64,000 bases of DNA from Hyphomonadaceae bacterium (GTDB lineage: Bacteria; Pseudomonadota; Alphaproteobacteria; Caulobacterales; Aquidulcibacteraceae). The stretch spans positions 62,001 through 126,000 of the forward strand of contig JAEUMR010000027.1 of the NCBI GenBank assembly GCA_016791385.1. The letters are read 5' to 3'. Positions 1 through 8,699 of this stretch are shown here, piece after piece. A model generated the notes under the pieces. The model ran no database searches, had not been told where the DNA came from, and worked only from the letters and a program-made list of their open reading frames with translations. The position numbers were made by a program, and so were the translations under genes. Positions within the stretch are counted from its first letter, which is position 1, and each line of letters starts with the position of its first letter.

Positions 1-645
1 CCATTCCTGTTTGGCGCCGGCGCGTTTCGAGCCGACCTTCTCACCTTTTGGCGTGTGAAAGACTTCCCGCCAATCAACGACAGACACGCGCAGCTTTTGC
101 GCGATGATCAGCTCGTTGATGAACACTTCGCCGCCCCAGCGCGGCAAGCATGACATTTCATCGAGAGCGGAAGTGAACAGACTGCGCGGCAGCACGCGTT
201 CGCCTGAGATAAAATCAATTCCGAGCGTGCGGTAAAGCGGCAGCGTATCGCCGCGCATGGAGATGCTGGTGTCCGCGGCGCCTGAAAGCACGGGCTTTGC
301 CAAGCGATCTATCGCGTGCTTGCTCAATCCGACGAGGTCGGCGTCGAGCAGCATCAAGTATTCGCTCTTGGCCATGGCGATGCCGCAGGTGAGCGCCTGG
401 GTCTTGCCCCCGTTCGGGTTGATGGTGACGACCGTGACGCCCGCAAACGCGCGCGCGCGCGCTTCGGTTTGGTCGGTCGAGCCATCATTGATGACGATGA
501 TTTCGCTGATCAGCGGGTGGCCGACCACGGCGCGCAGGACGCGGCTAATGCGATCGGCTTCGTTGTAAGCGCATATAATGCAAGAAATAGAATTCGCAGG
601 CGGCTGTTGCTGCGCGGCTTCTTCTGTGCTCGCGTTCCCCACCAT
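1..645 (-). CDS. Family 2 glycosyltransferase, 3' end cut by window edge
   Basis: The reading frame runs from an ATG at 645 to the left edge of the window without a stop, giving 215 codons; the C-terminus is outside. Near residues 22-30 there is a CIICAYNEA segment and near 51-58 VINDGSTD, the first beta-strand and nucleotide-binding loop of GT-A fold family 2 transferases. A LLDADL segment near residue 90 carries the acidic metal/sugar-nucleotide motif. Such enzymes move a sugar from a nucleotide or polyprenyl carrier to an envelope acceptor; the acceptor cannot be told here. No signal peptide or membrane helix is visible in the part present. It is divergent from the FAD oxidoreductase at 783, with 137 bases between. 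Family assignment is firm, specificity unknown. Confidence 0.85.
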   Translation of the reverse strand, partial: MVGNASTEEAAQQQPPANSISCIICAYNEADRISRVLRAVVGHPLISEIIVINDGSTDQTEARARAFAGVTVVTINPNGGKTQALTCGIAMAKSEYLMLLDADLVGLSKHAIDRLAKPVLSGAADTSISMRGDTLPLYRTLGIDFISGERVLPRSLFTSALDEMSCLPRWGGEVFINELIIAQKLRVSVVDWREVFHTPKGEKVGSKRAGAKQEW

Positions 646-782
646 GCTGCTCCAAGGCTTGTCCCCGAGGTGGCGCGGACATTAGCGGTCCATTAAGCTT
701 CCTCCAAGTGCCGGTTTAGGGGCCCTACGTCGCGGCAACAGCGCCCGAATTCAGCCCTAATTGGCAAATTGCGGGGGTTCGG

Positions 783-2423
783 TTGGAATACGACGTCATA
801 ATCATCGGCGCAGGCCATAATGGCCTTGTTTGCGCTGCATACCTCGCCAAGGCCGGGCTCAAGGTGCTGGTATTGGAGCGGCGGGGCGTGGTCGGCGGAG
901 CGGCCGTCACCGAGGAATTCCATCCCGGCTTCCGCAATTCGGTGGCGTCCTACACGGTCTCGTTGCTGAACCCCAAGGTCATCGCCGATCTCGACCTGCC
1001 GCGTCACGGCCTTCGCGTCGTTGAGCGGCGGGTGTCGAATTTCCTGCCCTTGCCGGACGGCCAATACTTTATGTCCGCCCCGGGACTCACGCAGTCGGAG
1101 GTGGCGCGCTTTTCCAGCCGCGACGCCATGCGCCTGCCGGAATATGAGCGGCGCCTTGAAGTCATTGCTGACGTGGTGCGCGCGCTGCTGCTTGAGCAGC
1201 CGCCCAACCTGGTCGAACACGGCCTTACGCGCGGCATCGAAGAGGCGCTGCGCGCCGCTCAACTCGGCGGGCGCCTCAACAAGCTCGACATCACCGGCAA
1301 GCGCGACTTGCTGGACCTCTTCACGAAGTCCGCGGGTGAATGGCTCGACGGCTGGTTCGACAGCGACCCGGTCAAGGCGCTGTTCGGCTTCGACTCGATC
1401 GTCGGCAACTTCGCCAGCCCTTACACGCCGGGCTCGGCGTACGTGTTGCTGCATCATGTCTTCGGCGAGGTGAACGGCAAGAAGGGCCTGTGGGGCCACG
1501 CGATCGGCGGCATGGGCGCAATCACGCAGGCGATGGCGGCGTGCTGCCGCGAGCGTGGTGTTGAAATTCGCACTGGCGTCGCCGTGAAGGAATTGCTTGT
1601 CGAGCAGGCGGCTCACATCGCGGGCGGCGTCAAGGTCCGGGAAACCGCTCACGCCCACGGCGTGATCACCGATGCTGGTGAGACCCTCCGCGCCAAAGCA
1701 GTGATCTCCAATCTCAATCCGAAGCTTCTGTTTGAACGCATCGTTTCGCCAGACCAGCTGCCGGCCGATTTCCGCGAACGCATCCAGCGCTACAAGGTGG
1801 GCTCAGGCACATTCCGCATGAATGTCGCGCTTTCGGAATTGCCACGCTTCAACTCGAAGCCAGAAGCGGGCGATCACATGACGGCTGGCATCATCATCGC
1901 GCCCTCGCTTGCCTACATGGATCAGGCCTACGACGACGCGCGCGCCCATGGTTGGTCGAGGGAACCGATTGTGGAGATGCTAATCCCCTCGACGCTCGAT
2001 GATTCACTGGCGCCGGCGGGCAGGCATGTGGCCAGCCTCTTCTGCCAACATGTTCAGCCTCAGCTCTCCGGCGGCCGCTCTTGGGACGACCACAAGGAAG
2101 AGGTTGCCGATCTCATGATCGCGACCGTTGAAAAGCATGCGCCGGGTTTCGCCGCGTCTGTGCTTGGGAGGCAGGTGCTTTCGCCGCTCGACCTTGAGCG
2201 CACGTTCGGTCTTGTTGGCGGCGACATCATGCACGGCGCGCTATCGCTCGATCAGCTTTTCAGCGCTCGGCCGGTGCTCGGCCACGGAGATTACAGAACG
2301 CCGATCGCTGGCCTTTATATGTGCGGCTCGGGCACGCACCCGGGAGGCGGTGTCACCGGAGCGCCGGGGCACAACGCGGCCCAGGTGGTGGCGCGAGACT
2401 TCCGGCGCGGCGCGATCCGCTGA
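783..2423 (+). CDS. FAD-dependent phytoene-desaturase-like oxidoreductase
   Basis: A 546-residue flavoprotein of the CrtI/carotenoid-isomerase superfamily. Residues 4-30 form a Rossmann dinucleotide-binding motif (IIIGAGHNGLVCAAYLAKAG), followed by an acidic strand end (LVLERR) that binds the FAD ribose. The C-terminus has the family's closing FAD motif (GLYMCGSGTHPGGGVTGAPG) near residues 510-530. The closest characterised class is the PYROXD2-like group rather than a true carotenoid enzyme, because no crtB, crtE or lycopene cyclase lies nearby. The substrate is therefore unknown. The frame starts at TTG 783 (LEYDVIIIG), the only start that keeps the complete Rossmann strand with a short N-terminus. 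The next gene, a K+ channel, begins 34 bases downstream on the same strand. Confidence 0.85.
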   Translation: MEYDVIIIGAGHNGLVCAAYLAKAGLKVLVLERRGVVGGAAVTEEFHPGFRNSVASYTVSLLNPKVIADLDLPRHGLRVVERRVSNFLPLPDGQYFMSAPGLTQSEVARFSSRDAMRLPEYERRLEVIADVVRALLLEQPPNLVEHGLTRGIEEALRAAQLGGRLNKLDITGKRDLLDLFTKSAGEWLDGWFDSDPVKALFGFDSIVGNFASPYTPGSAYVLLHHVFGEVNGKKGLWGHAIGGMGAITQAMAACCRERGVEIRTGVAVKELLVEQAAHIAGGVKVRETAHAHGVITDAGETLRAKAVISNLNPKLLFERIVSPDQLPADFRERIQRYKVGSGTFRMNVALSELPRFNSKPEAGDHMTAGIIIAPSLAYMDQAYDDARAHGWSREPIVEMLIPSTLDDSLAPAGRHVASLFCQHVQPQLSGGRSWDDHKEEVADLMIATVEKHAPGFAASVLGRQVLSPLDLERTFGLVGGDIMHGALSLDQLFSARPVLGHGDYRTPIAGLYMCGSGTHPGGGVTGAPGHNAAQVVARDFRRGAIR

Positions 2424-2457
2424 GCCGAATCGAAGCAGGCTGGGCTAGGATGCATCG

Positions 2458-2922
2458 ATGCCGGTTTCGCTTTCCCAGCTGACTGCCAATCTAGTCCTCG
2501 CAACCGGCATGGTGGCGGTGACGACGCTGGTTCACTTCTTCGGCCTCATTCTTCTGACCCGGCTGATGGGTCGCGCGCACCGGCGGCTGAGCCGGCAGCA
2601 ATCGATCATGCGGCAGGCGGGCATGATCGTGCTGGTCGTTTTCGGCATATTCGCGCTGCACACGATCCAGATCTGGCTCTATGCGGCGCTGTATGAGGCG
2701 CTTGGGGAATTTCAGACCTTCGAGGCGGCCCTCTATTTCTCGACCGTGACATTCTCGACTGTCGGTTATGGCGACCTGACCATGTCGGTTGATTGGCGTG
2801 TGCTGGGAGCGATCGAGGCCGCTAACGGTCTTGTGCTGATCGCCTGGTCGACCGCCTTCCTCCTTACGGTAACCACGCGCTTGAAGGTGCTGGAGCACGA
2901 CTGGCTGGAGCAGGATGATTGA
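2458..2922 (+). CDS. Small two-pore-helix type K+ channel (Ion_trans_2)
   Basis: A 154-residue inner-membrane protein with hydrophobic segments at about 12-34, 54-79 and 114-138. Between the last two lies a pore loop whose T101-V-G-Y-G105 selectivity filter, followed by Asp, is the diagnostic K+ channel signature. The fold is the minimal pore module of prokaryotic potassium channels, with one extra N-terminal helix. No RCK/TrkA-N or cyclic-nucleotide domain follows, since the chain ends about 15 residues after the last helix, so gating must be intrinsic or by a partner. The ATG at 2458 is preceded by a weak AGGA. It is likely co-oriented with the upstream oxidoreductase, but no functional link is evident. 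Confidence 0.88.
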   Translation: MPVSLSQLTANLVLATGMVAVTTLVHFFGLILLTRLMGRAHRRLSRQQSIMRQAGMIVLVVFGIFALHTIQIWLYAALYEALGEFQTFEAALYFSTVTFSTVGYGDLTMSVDWRVLGAIEAANGLVLIAWSTAFLLTVTTRLKVLEHDWLEQDD

Positions 2923-3002
2923 GGGGCGTGCCCGCGACCTTTGATCACAAAGCTGGCTAGGCGGATTGACCGGCCCTCTGCCGACGCGTTACCAAGACCT
3001 CA

Positions 3003-3113
3003 ATGCGTCTTGTTGCGTCCCCCTCAGCCGCCTCCAGCCCCGTCCGGGCTGTGATCGCGCATGAGCATACGCACCATCATGGTCACGCCGCGCACCATTG
3101 CGCGCGACATTGA
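3003..3113 (+). CDS. Histidine operon leader peptide (hisL-like)
   Basis: A short open frame directly before hisG encodes 36 residues from ATG 3003, or 20 residues from GTG 3051. Its last 17 codons (3060-3110) read HEHTHHHGHAAHHCARH and contain nine histidines, then TGA at 3111. A His-codon run before a his operon is the classic sign of transcription attenuation: ribosomes stall on it when His-tRNA is scarce and change the fold of the downstream RNA. The stop codon is followed at once by stem-loops at 3114-3144 and 3144-3163. No convincing Shine-Dalgarno precedes either start, so the exact start is open. The composition of the 3' half is very unlikely by chance in this position. Confidence 0.8.
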   Translation: MRLVASPSAASSPVRAVIAHEHTHHHGHAAHHCARH

Positions 3114-3231
3114 CGCTCTTCACCGCCGTTTAAGCTGAAGAGCGGGAGCGCCAAGGGCGCCCCAGCACCCCATCAATGCGTCCCGGAGTCCGAGCCCTGC
3201 GCTCACAAGACTCCCCCTCCGTGAGCACCCC
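3114..3231 (+). promoter_or_regulatory. his operon leader stem-loops (attenuator region)
   Basis: Three inverted repeats lie between the His-rich leader and hisG. The first pairs 3114-3121 with 3137-3144 (8 perfect base pairs, CGCTCTTC/GAAGAGCG). The second is a GC-rich hairpin, GCGCC at 3148-3152 with GGCGC at 3156-3160, extendable on both sides. The third pairs GGAGTC 3185-3190 with GACTCC 3209-3214. None is followed by a long T run, so termination, if it happens, is not of the textbook U-tract kind. Which helices are mutually exclusive needs folding. The rest of 2923-3002 shows no gene and presumably holds the promoter. Confidence 0.55.
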
Positions 3232-4113
3232 ATGACCCAAAAGCGCCTGCACATCGCCATCCAGAAAAGCGGCCGTCTGGCCGAGAAGAGCCTCGACCTG
3301 ATCCGCGACGCGGGCTTCCGTCTCGTCAAGAGCGCCAGCGATCTCGCTTACAGCGTCGAGAACGCGCCGATCGACCTCTGGTGTGTCCGCGACGACGACA
3401 TTCCGACCTTCGTCGCCGATGGCGTGGCCGATCTCGGCATGGTTGGCCGCAACGTGCTGGCCGAACGCGCGGCCGGGCCAAACTCGGCCCCGCTGGTCGA
3501 GCTGATGCCGTTGGGCTTCGGGCGCTGCCGCCTCAGCATCGCCGCGCCGCTGAACTTCGCCTATGCCGGCGCCAAATCACTGAGCGGACTGCGGATCGCC
3601 ACCACCTATCCGAACCTGCTTGAGAAATTCCTGGCCGAACAGGGCGTCGACGCCAAGATCGTGACCATGCGCGGCGCCGTGGAAGTGGCGCCGCGGTTGA
3701 AGCTCGCGGAAGTAATCTGCGATCTCGTTTCAACCGGCGCCACGCTTGAAGCCAACGGTCTGGCGCCATTGCAGACAGTGCTCGAAAGCGAGGCGGTGCT
3801 TGTCCGCGCCCCGCGCGTGGCGAGCGAAGAGATCGAGCGCGCCATTCAGAGCGTGACGGCCCGCTTCCGCGGCGTGATCGCCTCGCAGGGCGCGAAATAC
3901 GTGATGATGAACGCGCCGCGTTCGGCCCTGCCGGAGATTTCGCGCATTCTGCCCGGCGCCGATGCGCCGACGGTGACCCCGCTGGCGGGCCGTGACGATG
4001 TCGTGGCGGTGCACGCAGTTTGTCAGGAATCCGTGTTCTGGGAGACGCTGGAGGCGCTCAAGGGCGCCGGCGCATCGGCCATTCTCGTGCTTCCGATCGA
4101 GAAGATGATGTGA
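3232..4113 (+). CDS. hisG: ATP phosphoribosyltransferase, long form
   Basis: HisG catalyses the first, committed step of histidine synthesis, joining ATP and PRPP to give phosphoribosyl-ATP. The 293 residues match the long, self-sufficient form: an N-terminal periplasmic-binding-like catalytic core starting IAIQKSGRL, a segment [14 protein letters not shown] near residues 163-177 corresponding to the PRPP-binding loop, and a C-terminal ACT-like regulatory domain ending in LPIEKMM. The long form is feedback-inhibited by histidine and needs no HisZ; no hisZ is present. ATG 3232 has only a weak ribosome site, which fits control by the leader. It opens the operon and is 7 bases before the hisD/hisB fusion. 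Confidence 0.97.
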   Translation: MTQKRLHIAIQKSGRLAEKSLDLIRDAGFRLVKSASDLAYSVENAPIDLWCVRDDDIPTFVADGVADLGMVGRNVLAERAAGPNSAPLVELMPLGFGRCRLSIAAPLNFAYAGAKSLSGLRIATTYPNLLEKFLAEQGVDAKIVTMRGAVEVAPRLKLAEVICDLVSTGATLEANGLAPLQTVLESEAVLVRAPRVASEEIERAIQSVTARFRGVIASQGAKYVMMNAPRSALPEISRILPGADAPTVTPLAGRDDVVAVHAVCQESVFWETLEALKGAGASAILVLPIEKMM

Positions 4114-4120
4114 GGGCGCG

Positions 4121-6013
4121 ATGAAGAGCTTCGACTGGTCCGCGCTATCGGCAGAGGAACGCAAGCAGGCGCTCGCGCGTCCGGCCCACCGCTGTTCTGA
4201 TGAGGTGAGCGGCGCGGTGCGGGCGATCTTCGAGGAGATTGCTGCGGAAGGAGAAATCGCGTTGCGCCGCTGGGCGGCTAAACTCGATGGCGCCGAACCC
4301 ACGGCTCTTGCGTTGACGCCGACGGCTGTGGATCAAGCGCGGGCCGCGCTGGCGCGCGAAGACGTCGAGGCGATCGAGTTCGCGGTCGATCAGGTGCGTT
4401 TCTATCACGAGGCCACCAAGCCGAAGCCGCAGAGCGTCGAGACATCGCCGGGCGTGCTGTGCCGCCGCGTGTGGCGGCCGATCGAGACGTGCGGACTCTA
4501 TGTCCCCGGCGGCAGCGCGCCGCTGGTGTCGACCCTGATTATGCTGGCCGAGCCCGCGCGCGTCGCGGGCGTGCCGAACCGCGTGGTGGTGACGCCGCCC
4601 GGCCGCACTGGCATGCCGCACCCGGCGTTGATCGCCGGAGCGGTGGCGTGCGGTGTCGATCAGCTCTGGCTCATGGGCGGGGCGCAGGCGATTGCTGCGC
4701 TGGCGCTGGGCGTGCTGACGCCGAAGGCGCAGAAGATTTTCGGCCCCGGCAACGCCTATGTGGCTGAGGCGAAGCGGTACGCATCGGGCTTGCCTGGCGG
4801 TCCCGCGATCGATCTGCCGGCTGGGCCGAGTGAGTTGATGGTGATCGCTGATGGCGGCGCCGACGCCGAACGCGTGGCTGCGGATCTGCTGAGCCAAGCC
4901 GAGCACGACTGCGACGCACAGGTGGTGCTGGTGTCGACATCGCGCGAGCAGGTCGACGCTGTGCGGGCAGCCGTTGATCGCCAGCTTGAGACATTGCCCC
5001 GCGCAGACATCGCGCGCAGGGCGCTCGCCCAATCGCGCACGATCTTCGTACGCGACGCCGGCGAAGCGGCCGAGGTCGCCAACCGATACGCGCCCGAACA
5101 CCTCTCGGTGCAAGTGGCGGCGCCGCAGGCGTTGGTTGATCAGATCACAAGCGCGGGCGCGGTCTTTGTCGGCGGCTTTGCGGCCGAGACGTTTGGCGAC
5201 TACGTCGCCGGCCCGAGCCACGTGCTGCCGACCGACGGTGCGGCCGCCTGCTTCTCTGGCGTCGGCGTCGCCTCCTTCATGACCAGCTTCGCGGTGCAGG
5301 AAGTCACGGCTGCCGGCGTGCGCGCGCTGGCGGGCCCGGCGGCGCGGCTGGCGCGGCTCGAAGGTCTCGAAGCGCACGCGCGCGCCGCGGACATCAGGCT
5401 GGATGCTCGTCAGGACCAGGCGCGCGAACCGGTTGCGCGCCGCCGCCGCGCCAGCGTCGTGCGCAGCACGCGCGAAACCAAGATCGTCGCTTCGGTCGAT
5501 CTCGATCGCGCAGGGCCGGTGAAGCTGGAAACGGGAGTAGGTTTCTTCGATCACATGCTGGAGCAGGTCGCCGCGCACGGCGGCTTTGCTTTGACGCTGA
5601 CCTGCGCGGGCGACCTTCAGGTCGATGCGCACCACACGGTTGAGGACTGCGCCTTGGCGCTCGGGCAGGCGCTGAAGGAAGCCTTGGGCGAGCGGCGCGG
5701 CATTGCCCGCTATGGTTTCGTGCTGCCGATGGACGAGGCTGAGGCGCAGGTCTCGCTCGACCTTAGCGGGCGGCCCTATCTGGTGTTCGAAGGCGCCTTC
5801 AGCGCCCCGCTTCTCGGCGTCTACCCGACCGAGATGACCGAGCACGTGTTTCGCTCGCTTTCGCAGGCGATGGGCGCAACCATTCACGTCAAAGTCACGG
5901 GTGAGAACGACCACCACAAGACGGAAGCGTGCTTCAAAGCGCTCGGACGCGCGCTACGCCAAGCGGTGCGCATCGAGAGCGACGTCACGCCGTCCACCAA
6001 GGGCGTGCTGTGA
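4121..6013 (+). CDS. hisD/hisB: Histidinol dehydrogenase fused to imidazoleglycerol-phosphate dehydratase
   Basis: One uninterrupted 630-residue frame carries two histidine enzymes. Residues 1-430 are HisD, the NAD-dependent oxidation of histidinol to histidine. All key residues are present and by count sit at the E. coli positions: Q259 and H262 (SQAEHD), E326-H327 (APEHL), D360 ([10 protein letters not shown]) and H419. Residues about 440-630 are HisB dehydratase: [13 protein letters not shown] near 476, HHTVED at 504-509 and the metal motif [11 protein letters not shown] near 597. A roughly 10-residue Gln/Arg-rich linker joins them. No stop, ATG or ribosome site lies at the joint; an in-frame GTG at 5459 has none either. 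HisB here lacks the phosphatase half found in enterobacteria, so histidinol-phosphatase must be elsewhere. The stop overlaps hisH (TGATG). Confidence 0.95.
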   Translation: MKSFDWSALSAEERKQALARPAHRCSDEVSGAVRAIFEEIAAEGEIALRRWAAKLDGAEPTALALTPTAVDQARAALAREDVEAIEFAVDQVRFYHEATKPKPQSVETSPGVLCRRVWRPIETCGLYVPGGSAPLVSTLIMLAEPARVAGVPNRVVVTPPGRTGMPHPALIAGAVACGVDQLWLMGGAQAIAALALGVLTPKAQKIFGPGNAYVAEAKRYASGLPGGPAIDLPAGPSELMVIADGGADAERVAADLLSQAEHDCDAQVVLVSTSREQVDAVRAAVDRQLETLPRADIARRALAQSRTIFVRDAGEAAEVANRYAPEHLSVQVAAPQALVDQITSAGAVFVGGFAAETFGDYVAGPSHVLPTDGAAACFSGVGVASFMTSFAVQEVTAAGVRALAGPAARLARLEGLEAHARAADIRLDARQDQAREPVARRRRASVVRSTRETKIVASVDLDRAGPVKLETGVGFFDHMLEQVAAHGGFALTLTCAGDLQVDAHHTVEDCALALGQALKEALGERRGIARYGFVLPMDEAEAQVSLDLSGRPYLVFEGAFSAPLLGVYPTEMTEHVFRSLSQAMGATIHVKVTGENDHHKTEACFKALGRALRQAVRIESDVTPSTKGVL

Positions 6014-6609
6014 TGGAGGTGGCGGTCATCAAGGTGGGTGTCGGCAACACGGCGTCGGTGTTGTTCGCGCTGGAGCGGCTCGGCGCGCGCGGCGTGCTGA
6101 CGGACGATCCGGCGCGCATCGCCGAAGCGGAGCGTGTGATTCTGCCCGGCGTCGGCGCCGCCGCGCACGCGATGCAGAACCTGCGCGCCAAGGGACTTGA
6201 TGCCGCGTTGCGCGCCTTCCCGCGCCCCTTGCTCGGCATCTGCCTTGGGCAGCAATTGCTCTATGAGCGCAGCGCCGAAGGCGGGGCTGAGTGTCTGGGG
6301 CTGATCCCGGGAGAAGTCGAGCCGATCGCCGCACGCCCTGACTTGCCGGTTCCGCACATGGGCTGGACGGCGATGCAGATCACCCAGGAGCATCCGCTGC
6401 TCGAAGGCGTGGCGTCGGGCGCGTACTTCTATTTCGTCCACTCGTTCGCCTGTCCGCTCAACGCACAGACGATCGCCACGGCCGAATACGGCCGGCCATT
6501 CTCCGCGGTCAGTGCGCAGCGGAATGTGCTCGGCTGCCAGTTTCACCCTGAACGCTCCGGCGCGATCGGCGCGCGGGTGCTGAAGAATTTTCTGAGCCTG
6601 CCATGCTGA
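6013..6609 (+). CDS. hisH: Imidazole glycerol phosphate synthase, glutaminase subunit
   Basis: A class I glutamine amidotransferase of 198 residues. It hydrolyses glutamine and channels ammonia to HisF for imidazole ring closure. The nucleophilic cysteine sits in LLGICLGQQLLYE, the oxyanion strand is ILPGVGAAAHAM, and the catalytic His and Glu are in CQFHPERSG near the C-terminus. The ATG at 6013 overlaps the preceding stop as TGATG, and this start gives the normal family length; an upstream in-frame extension inside hisB was rejected. The 3' end overlaps hisA by 7 bases, so hisH and hisA are probably translationally coupled. Confidence 0.97.
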   Translation: MEVAVIKVGVGNTASVLFALERLGARGVLTDDPARIAEAERVILPGVGAAAHAMQNLRAKGLDAALRAFPRPLLGICLGQQLLYERSAEGGAECLGLIPGEVEPIAARPDLPVPHMGWTAMQITQEHPLLEGVASGAYFYFVHSFACPLNAQTIATAEYGRPFSAVSAQRNVLGCQFHPERSGAIGARVLKNFLSLPC

Positions 6610-7325
6610 TTTTTCCGGCCATTGACCTTCAAAAGGGCGTCTGCGTGCGCCTGCTGCGCGGCGCCTTCGACAGCGCCACGCAATACGGCGACCCTGCCGA
6701 GACTTTGCGCGGCTTCGCCCAGGCGGGTGCATCATGGGTGCACATCGTCGATCTTGATGGCGCCCGTGTTGGCGCTCCGGCGCAGCATGCCTTGATCGGC
6801 GCGCTGGCGTGTAGCGAAGCGATCAAGGTGCAGTGCGGCGGCGGCGTGCGCGAGCGTGCGCATGTGGAAGCCCTGCTGGAGGCCGGCGTCGCCCGTGTTG
6901 TCGTTGGCTCCGCCGCCGTGCGCCGCCCGGCTGAGGTTGCGCAATGGATCGAAGAATTTGGCGTCGAGCGCATCTGCGTCGCCCTCGATGTGCGTGCGGC
7001 GGGCGATGGCTGGGAGGTGGCGACGGAGGGCTGGACGCAAGGCGCAGGCCGCTCGCTTGATGACGCGCTGTCGTTCTACCCGGCGGGCCGCGTGCGACAC
7101 GCATTGGTAACGGATATTTCGCGCGACGGTGCGCTGACGGGCTCTAATGTCGCCCTGATGCAGAGTCTGGCGCAGAAGCGGCCGGATATTGCGTTTCAGG
7201 CGTCGGGCGGCGTCGCGACACTTGATGATCTGCGCGCCGTCAAACAAGCCGGCGCCAGCGGCGTCATTATCGGCCGCGCGCTCTATGAGCGCCGCTTCAC
7301 GCTGGAGGACGCCCTTGCCATCTAA
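6603..7325 (+). CDS. hisA: ProFAR isomerase (phosphoribosylformimino-AICAR-P isomerase)
   Basis: A 240-residue TIM barrel that isomerises the aminoaldose ProFAR to the ketose PRFAR. The catalytic aspartates lie at the barrel mouth in FPAIDLQKG (residues 4-12) and in VTDISRDG near residue 127-134, with phosphate-binding loops GGGVR and SGGV/IIGRALY in the two half-barrels, as in the family. The length is standard. It overlaps hisH upstream by 7 bases and the predicted start of hisF downstream by 11 bases. It uses a PRFAR-forming reaction feeding HisF/HisH directly. Confidence 0.97.
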   Translation: MLIFPAIDLQKGVCVRLLRGAFDSATQYGDPAETLRGFAQAGASWVHIVDLDGARVGAPAQHALIGALACSEAIKVQCGGGVRERAHVEALLEAGVARVVVGSAAVRRPAEVAQWIEEFGVERICVALDVRAAGDGWEVATEGWTQGAGRSLDDALSFYPAGRVRHALVTDISRDGALTGSNVALMQSLAQKRPDIAFQASGGVATLDDLRAVKQAGASGVIIGRALYERRFTLEDALAI

Positions 7326-8082
7326 GCGCATCATCCCGTGTCTCGATGTGAAGGCGGGCCGCGTCGTCAAAGGCGTGCGCTTCGAGGGGCACGCCGACAT
7401 GGGCGATCCGGCTGAGTGCGCGGTGCGCTACCGCGACGAAGGCGCCGATGAGATCGTTATCTATGACATCACCGCCTCCGCCGAGCGGCGCACGATCGAT
7501 TATGGCTGGCTCTCCAAGATCGCGCGGGCGCTCGATATCCCGTTGGCGGTGGCGGGCGGGATCCGATCGTTGGAGCAGGCCATCGCCTGCCTCGAACACG
7601 GCGCCGACAAGGTCTCGATCAACTCGCCCGCGCTTGAGCGGCCCGAGCTCATCACAGAGATCGCCGATGTCGCGGGCTCGCAATGCGTTGTCGTGGGTGT
7701 CGACAGCCGCAGCGTGGACGGCGAGTGGGTGACGTTCCAGTACACGGGCGCTGCCGAAACCATCCGCAAGACGCCGCGCCGGATGCTCGATTGGATCGTC
7801 GAGGCGCAGGAGCGCGGGGCCGGCGAAATAGTGCTCAATTGCATGGATCAGGACGGCGTGCGCCGCGGCTACGACATCGAGCAACTGACCGCGGCGCGGG
7901 CGCGGCTGTCCATTCCGCTGGTGGCGTCGGGCGGTGCGGGTGAACCGCAGCACTTCGTTGACGTGTTCCAGAAAGCCGATGTCTCGGCGGCGCTTGCCGC
8001 GGGCATCTTCCACAGTGGCGCGGTGCGCATTCCCGACGTGAAGCGGGCTGTCGCGGCGGCGGGTCTTGAGGTGCGCTTATGA
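7315..8082 (+). CDS. hisF: Imidazole glycerol phosphate synthase, cyclase subunit
   Basis: A 255-residue TIM barrel that forms imidazole glycerol phosphate and AICAR with ammonia from HisH. The sequence from [17 protein letters not shown] is nearly the E. coli pattern; the catalytic Asp residues lie in PCLDV near residue 11 and in VVGVDSR near residue 130. The start is taken as TTG 7315, because no ATG lies in frame close to RIIPCLD and a longer frame would extend 126 bases into hisA. TTG gives the usual N-terminus (LPSKRIIP) and an 11-base overlap with hisA. The 3' end overlaps hisI/E as ATGA. Confidence 0.95.
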   Translation: MPSKRIIPCLDVKAGRVVKGVRFEGHADMGDPAECAVRYRDEGADEIVIYDITASAERRTIDYGWLSKIARALDIPLAVAGGIRSLEQAIACLEHGADKVSINSPALERPELITEIADVAGSQCVVVGVDSRSVDGEWVTFQYTGAAETIRKTPRRMLDWIVEAQERGAGEIVLNCMDQDGVRRGYDIEQLTAARARLSIPLVASGGAGEPQHFVDVFQKADVSAALAAGIFHSGAVRIPDVKRAVAAAGLEVRL

Positions 8083-8699
8083 GTGTGTTCGATGCGTCCA
8101 AGGTGGACTTCGCCAAGGGCGATGGGCTCGTCTGCGCTGTGGTGCAGGATCACCTGACCTTGCAGGTGCTGATGGTCGCCTGGATGGACCGCGCCGCGCT
8201 CGATGAAACGATTGCGTCCGGCGAGGCGACCTTCTTCTCGCGCTCACGCCAGACGCGCTGGCGCAAGGGCGAGACGTCGGGCCACCGCCTCAGCGTCAAG
8301 CGCATCGAGGCCGATTGCGACGGCGACACGCTCCTGCTTTCGGTCGAGCCGTTGGGGCCGGCGTGCCACCTGGGCACGACGAGTTGCTTTGGCGAGGCCA
8401 CAGCTCCGGGTGTTGGCCAACTCGGCGCGCTCGAACGCACCATCGCAGCGCGTGCAAGCGCGCCGCCGGAAACCAGCCGGACCGCCGCTTTGTTTGCACG
8501 CGGCGTGAAGCGCATCGCACAGAAGGTTGGCGAAGAGGGCGTTGAAGTCGCGCTGGCCGCGACCGCGGGCGACGCCAAAGAGGTGTGCGAGGAGAGCGCT
8601 GACCTGCTCTACCACCTGCTCGTGCTGCTGCGCGCGCGCGGCCTGTCCTTGCAGGATGTCACAAATGTGCTGGCCGGCAGGGCTGGAGGAAAGTCATGA
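8079..8699 (+). CDS. hisIE: Bifunctional phosphoribosyl-AMP cyclohydrolase / phosphoribosyl-ATP pyrophosphatase
   Basis: A 206-residue fusion performing steps two and three of the pathway. Residues 1-110 are His[10 protein letters not shown], a [13 protein letters not shown] motif, and the zinc/metal ligands in EADCDGD and [12 protein letters not shown]. Residues about 115-206 are HisE, an all-alpha NTP pyrophosphohydrolase with [13 protein letters not shown] and [15 protein letters not shown], whose acidic residues bind Mg. Many alphaproteobacteria keep hisE and hisI apart, so the fused form here is a lineage trait. ATG 8079 overlaps the hisF stop and the stop overlaps the hisC start, both as ATGA. 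Confidence 0.96.
   Translation: MSVFDASKVDFAKGDGLVCAVVQDHLTLQVLMVAWMDRAALDETIASGEATFFSRSRQTRWRKGETSGHRLSVKRIEADCDGDTLLLSVEPLGPACHLGTTSCFGEATAPGVGQLGALERTIAARASAPPETSRTAALFARGVKRIAQKVGEEGVEVALAATAGDAKEVCEESADLLYHLLVLLRARGLSLQDVTNVLAGRAGGKS

Noticed and set aside
3061-3138. ATG 3061 frame (MSIRTIMVTP...) as the his leader
   Set aside because: It has one His only in 25 codons; the overlapping frame with nine His fits an attenuator far better.
4145-5917. A 590-codon open frame antisense to the hisD/hisB fusion
   Set aside because: Arg/His-rich shadow caused by GC-rich codon bias of the real gene; no family match, no ribosome site, and the forward protein has all catalytic residues.
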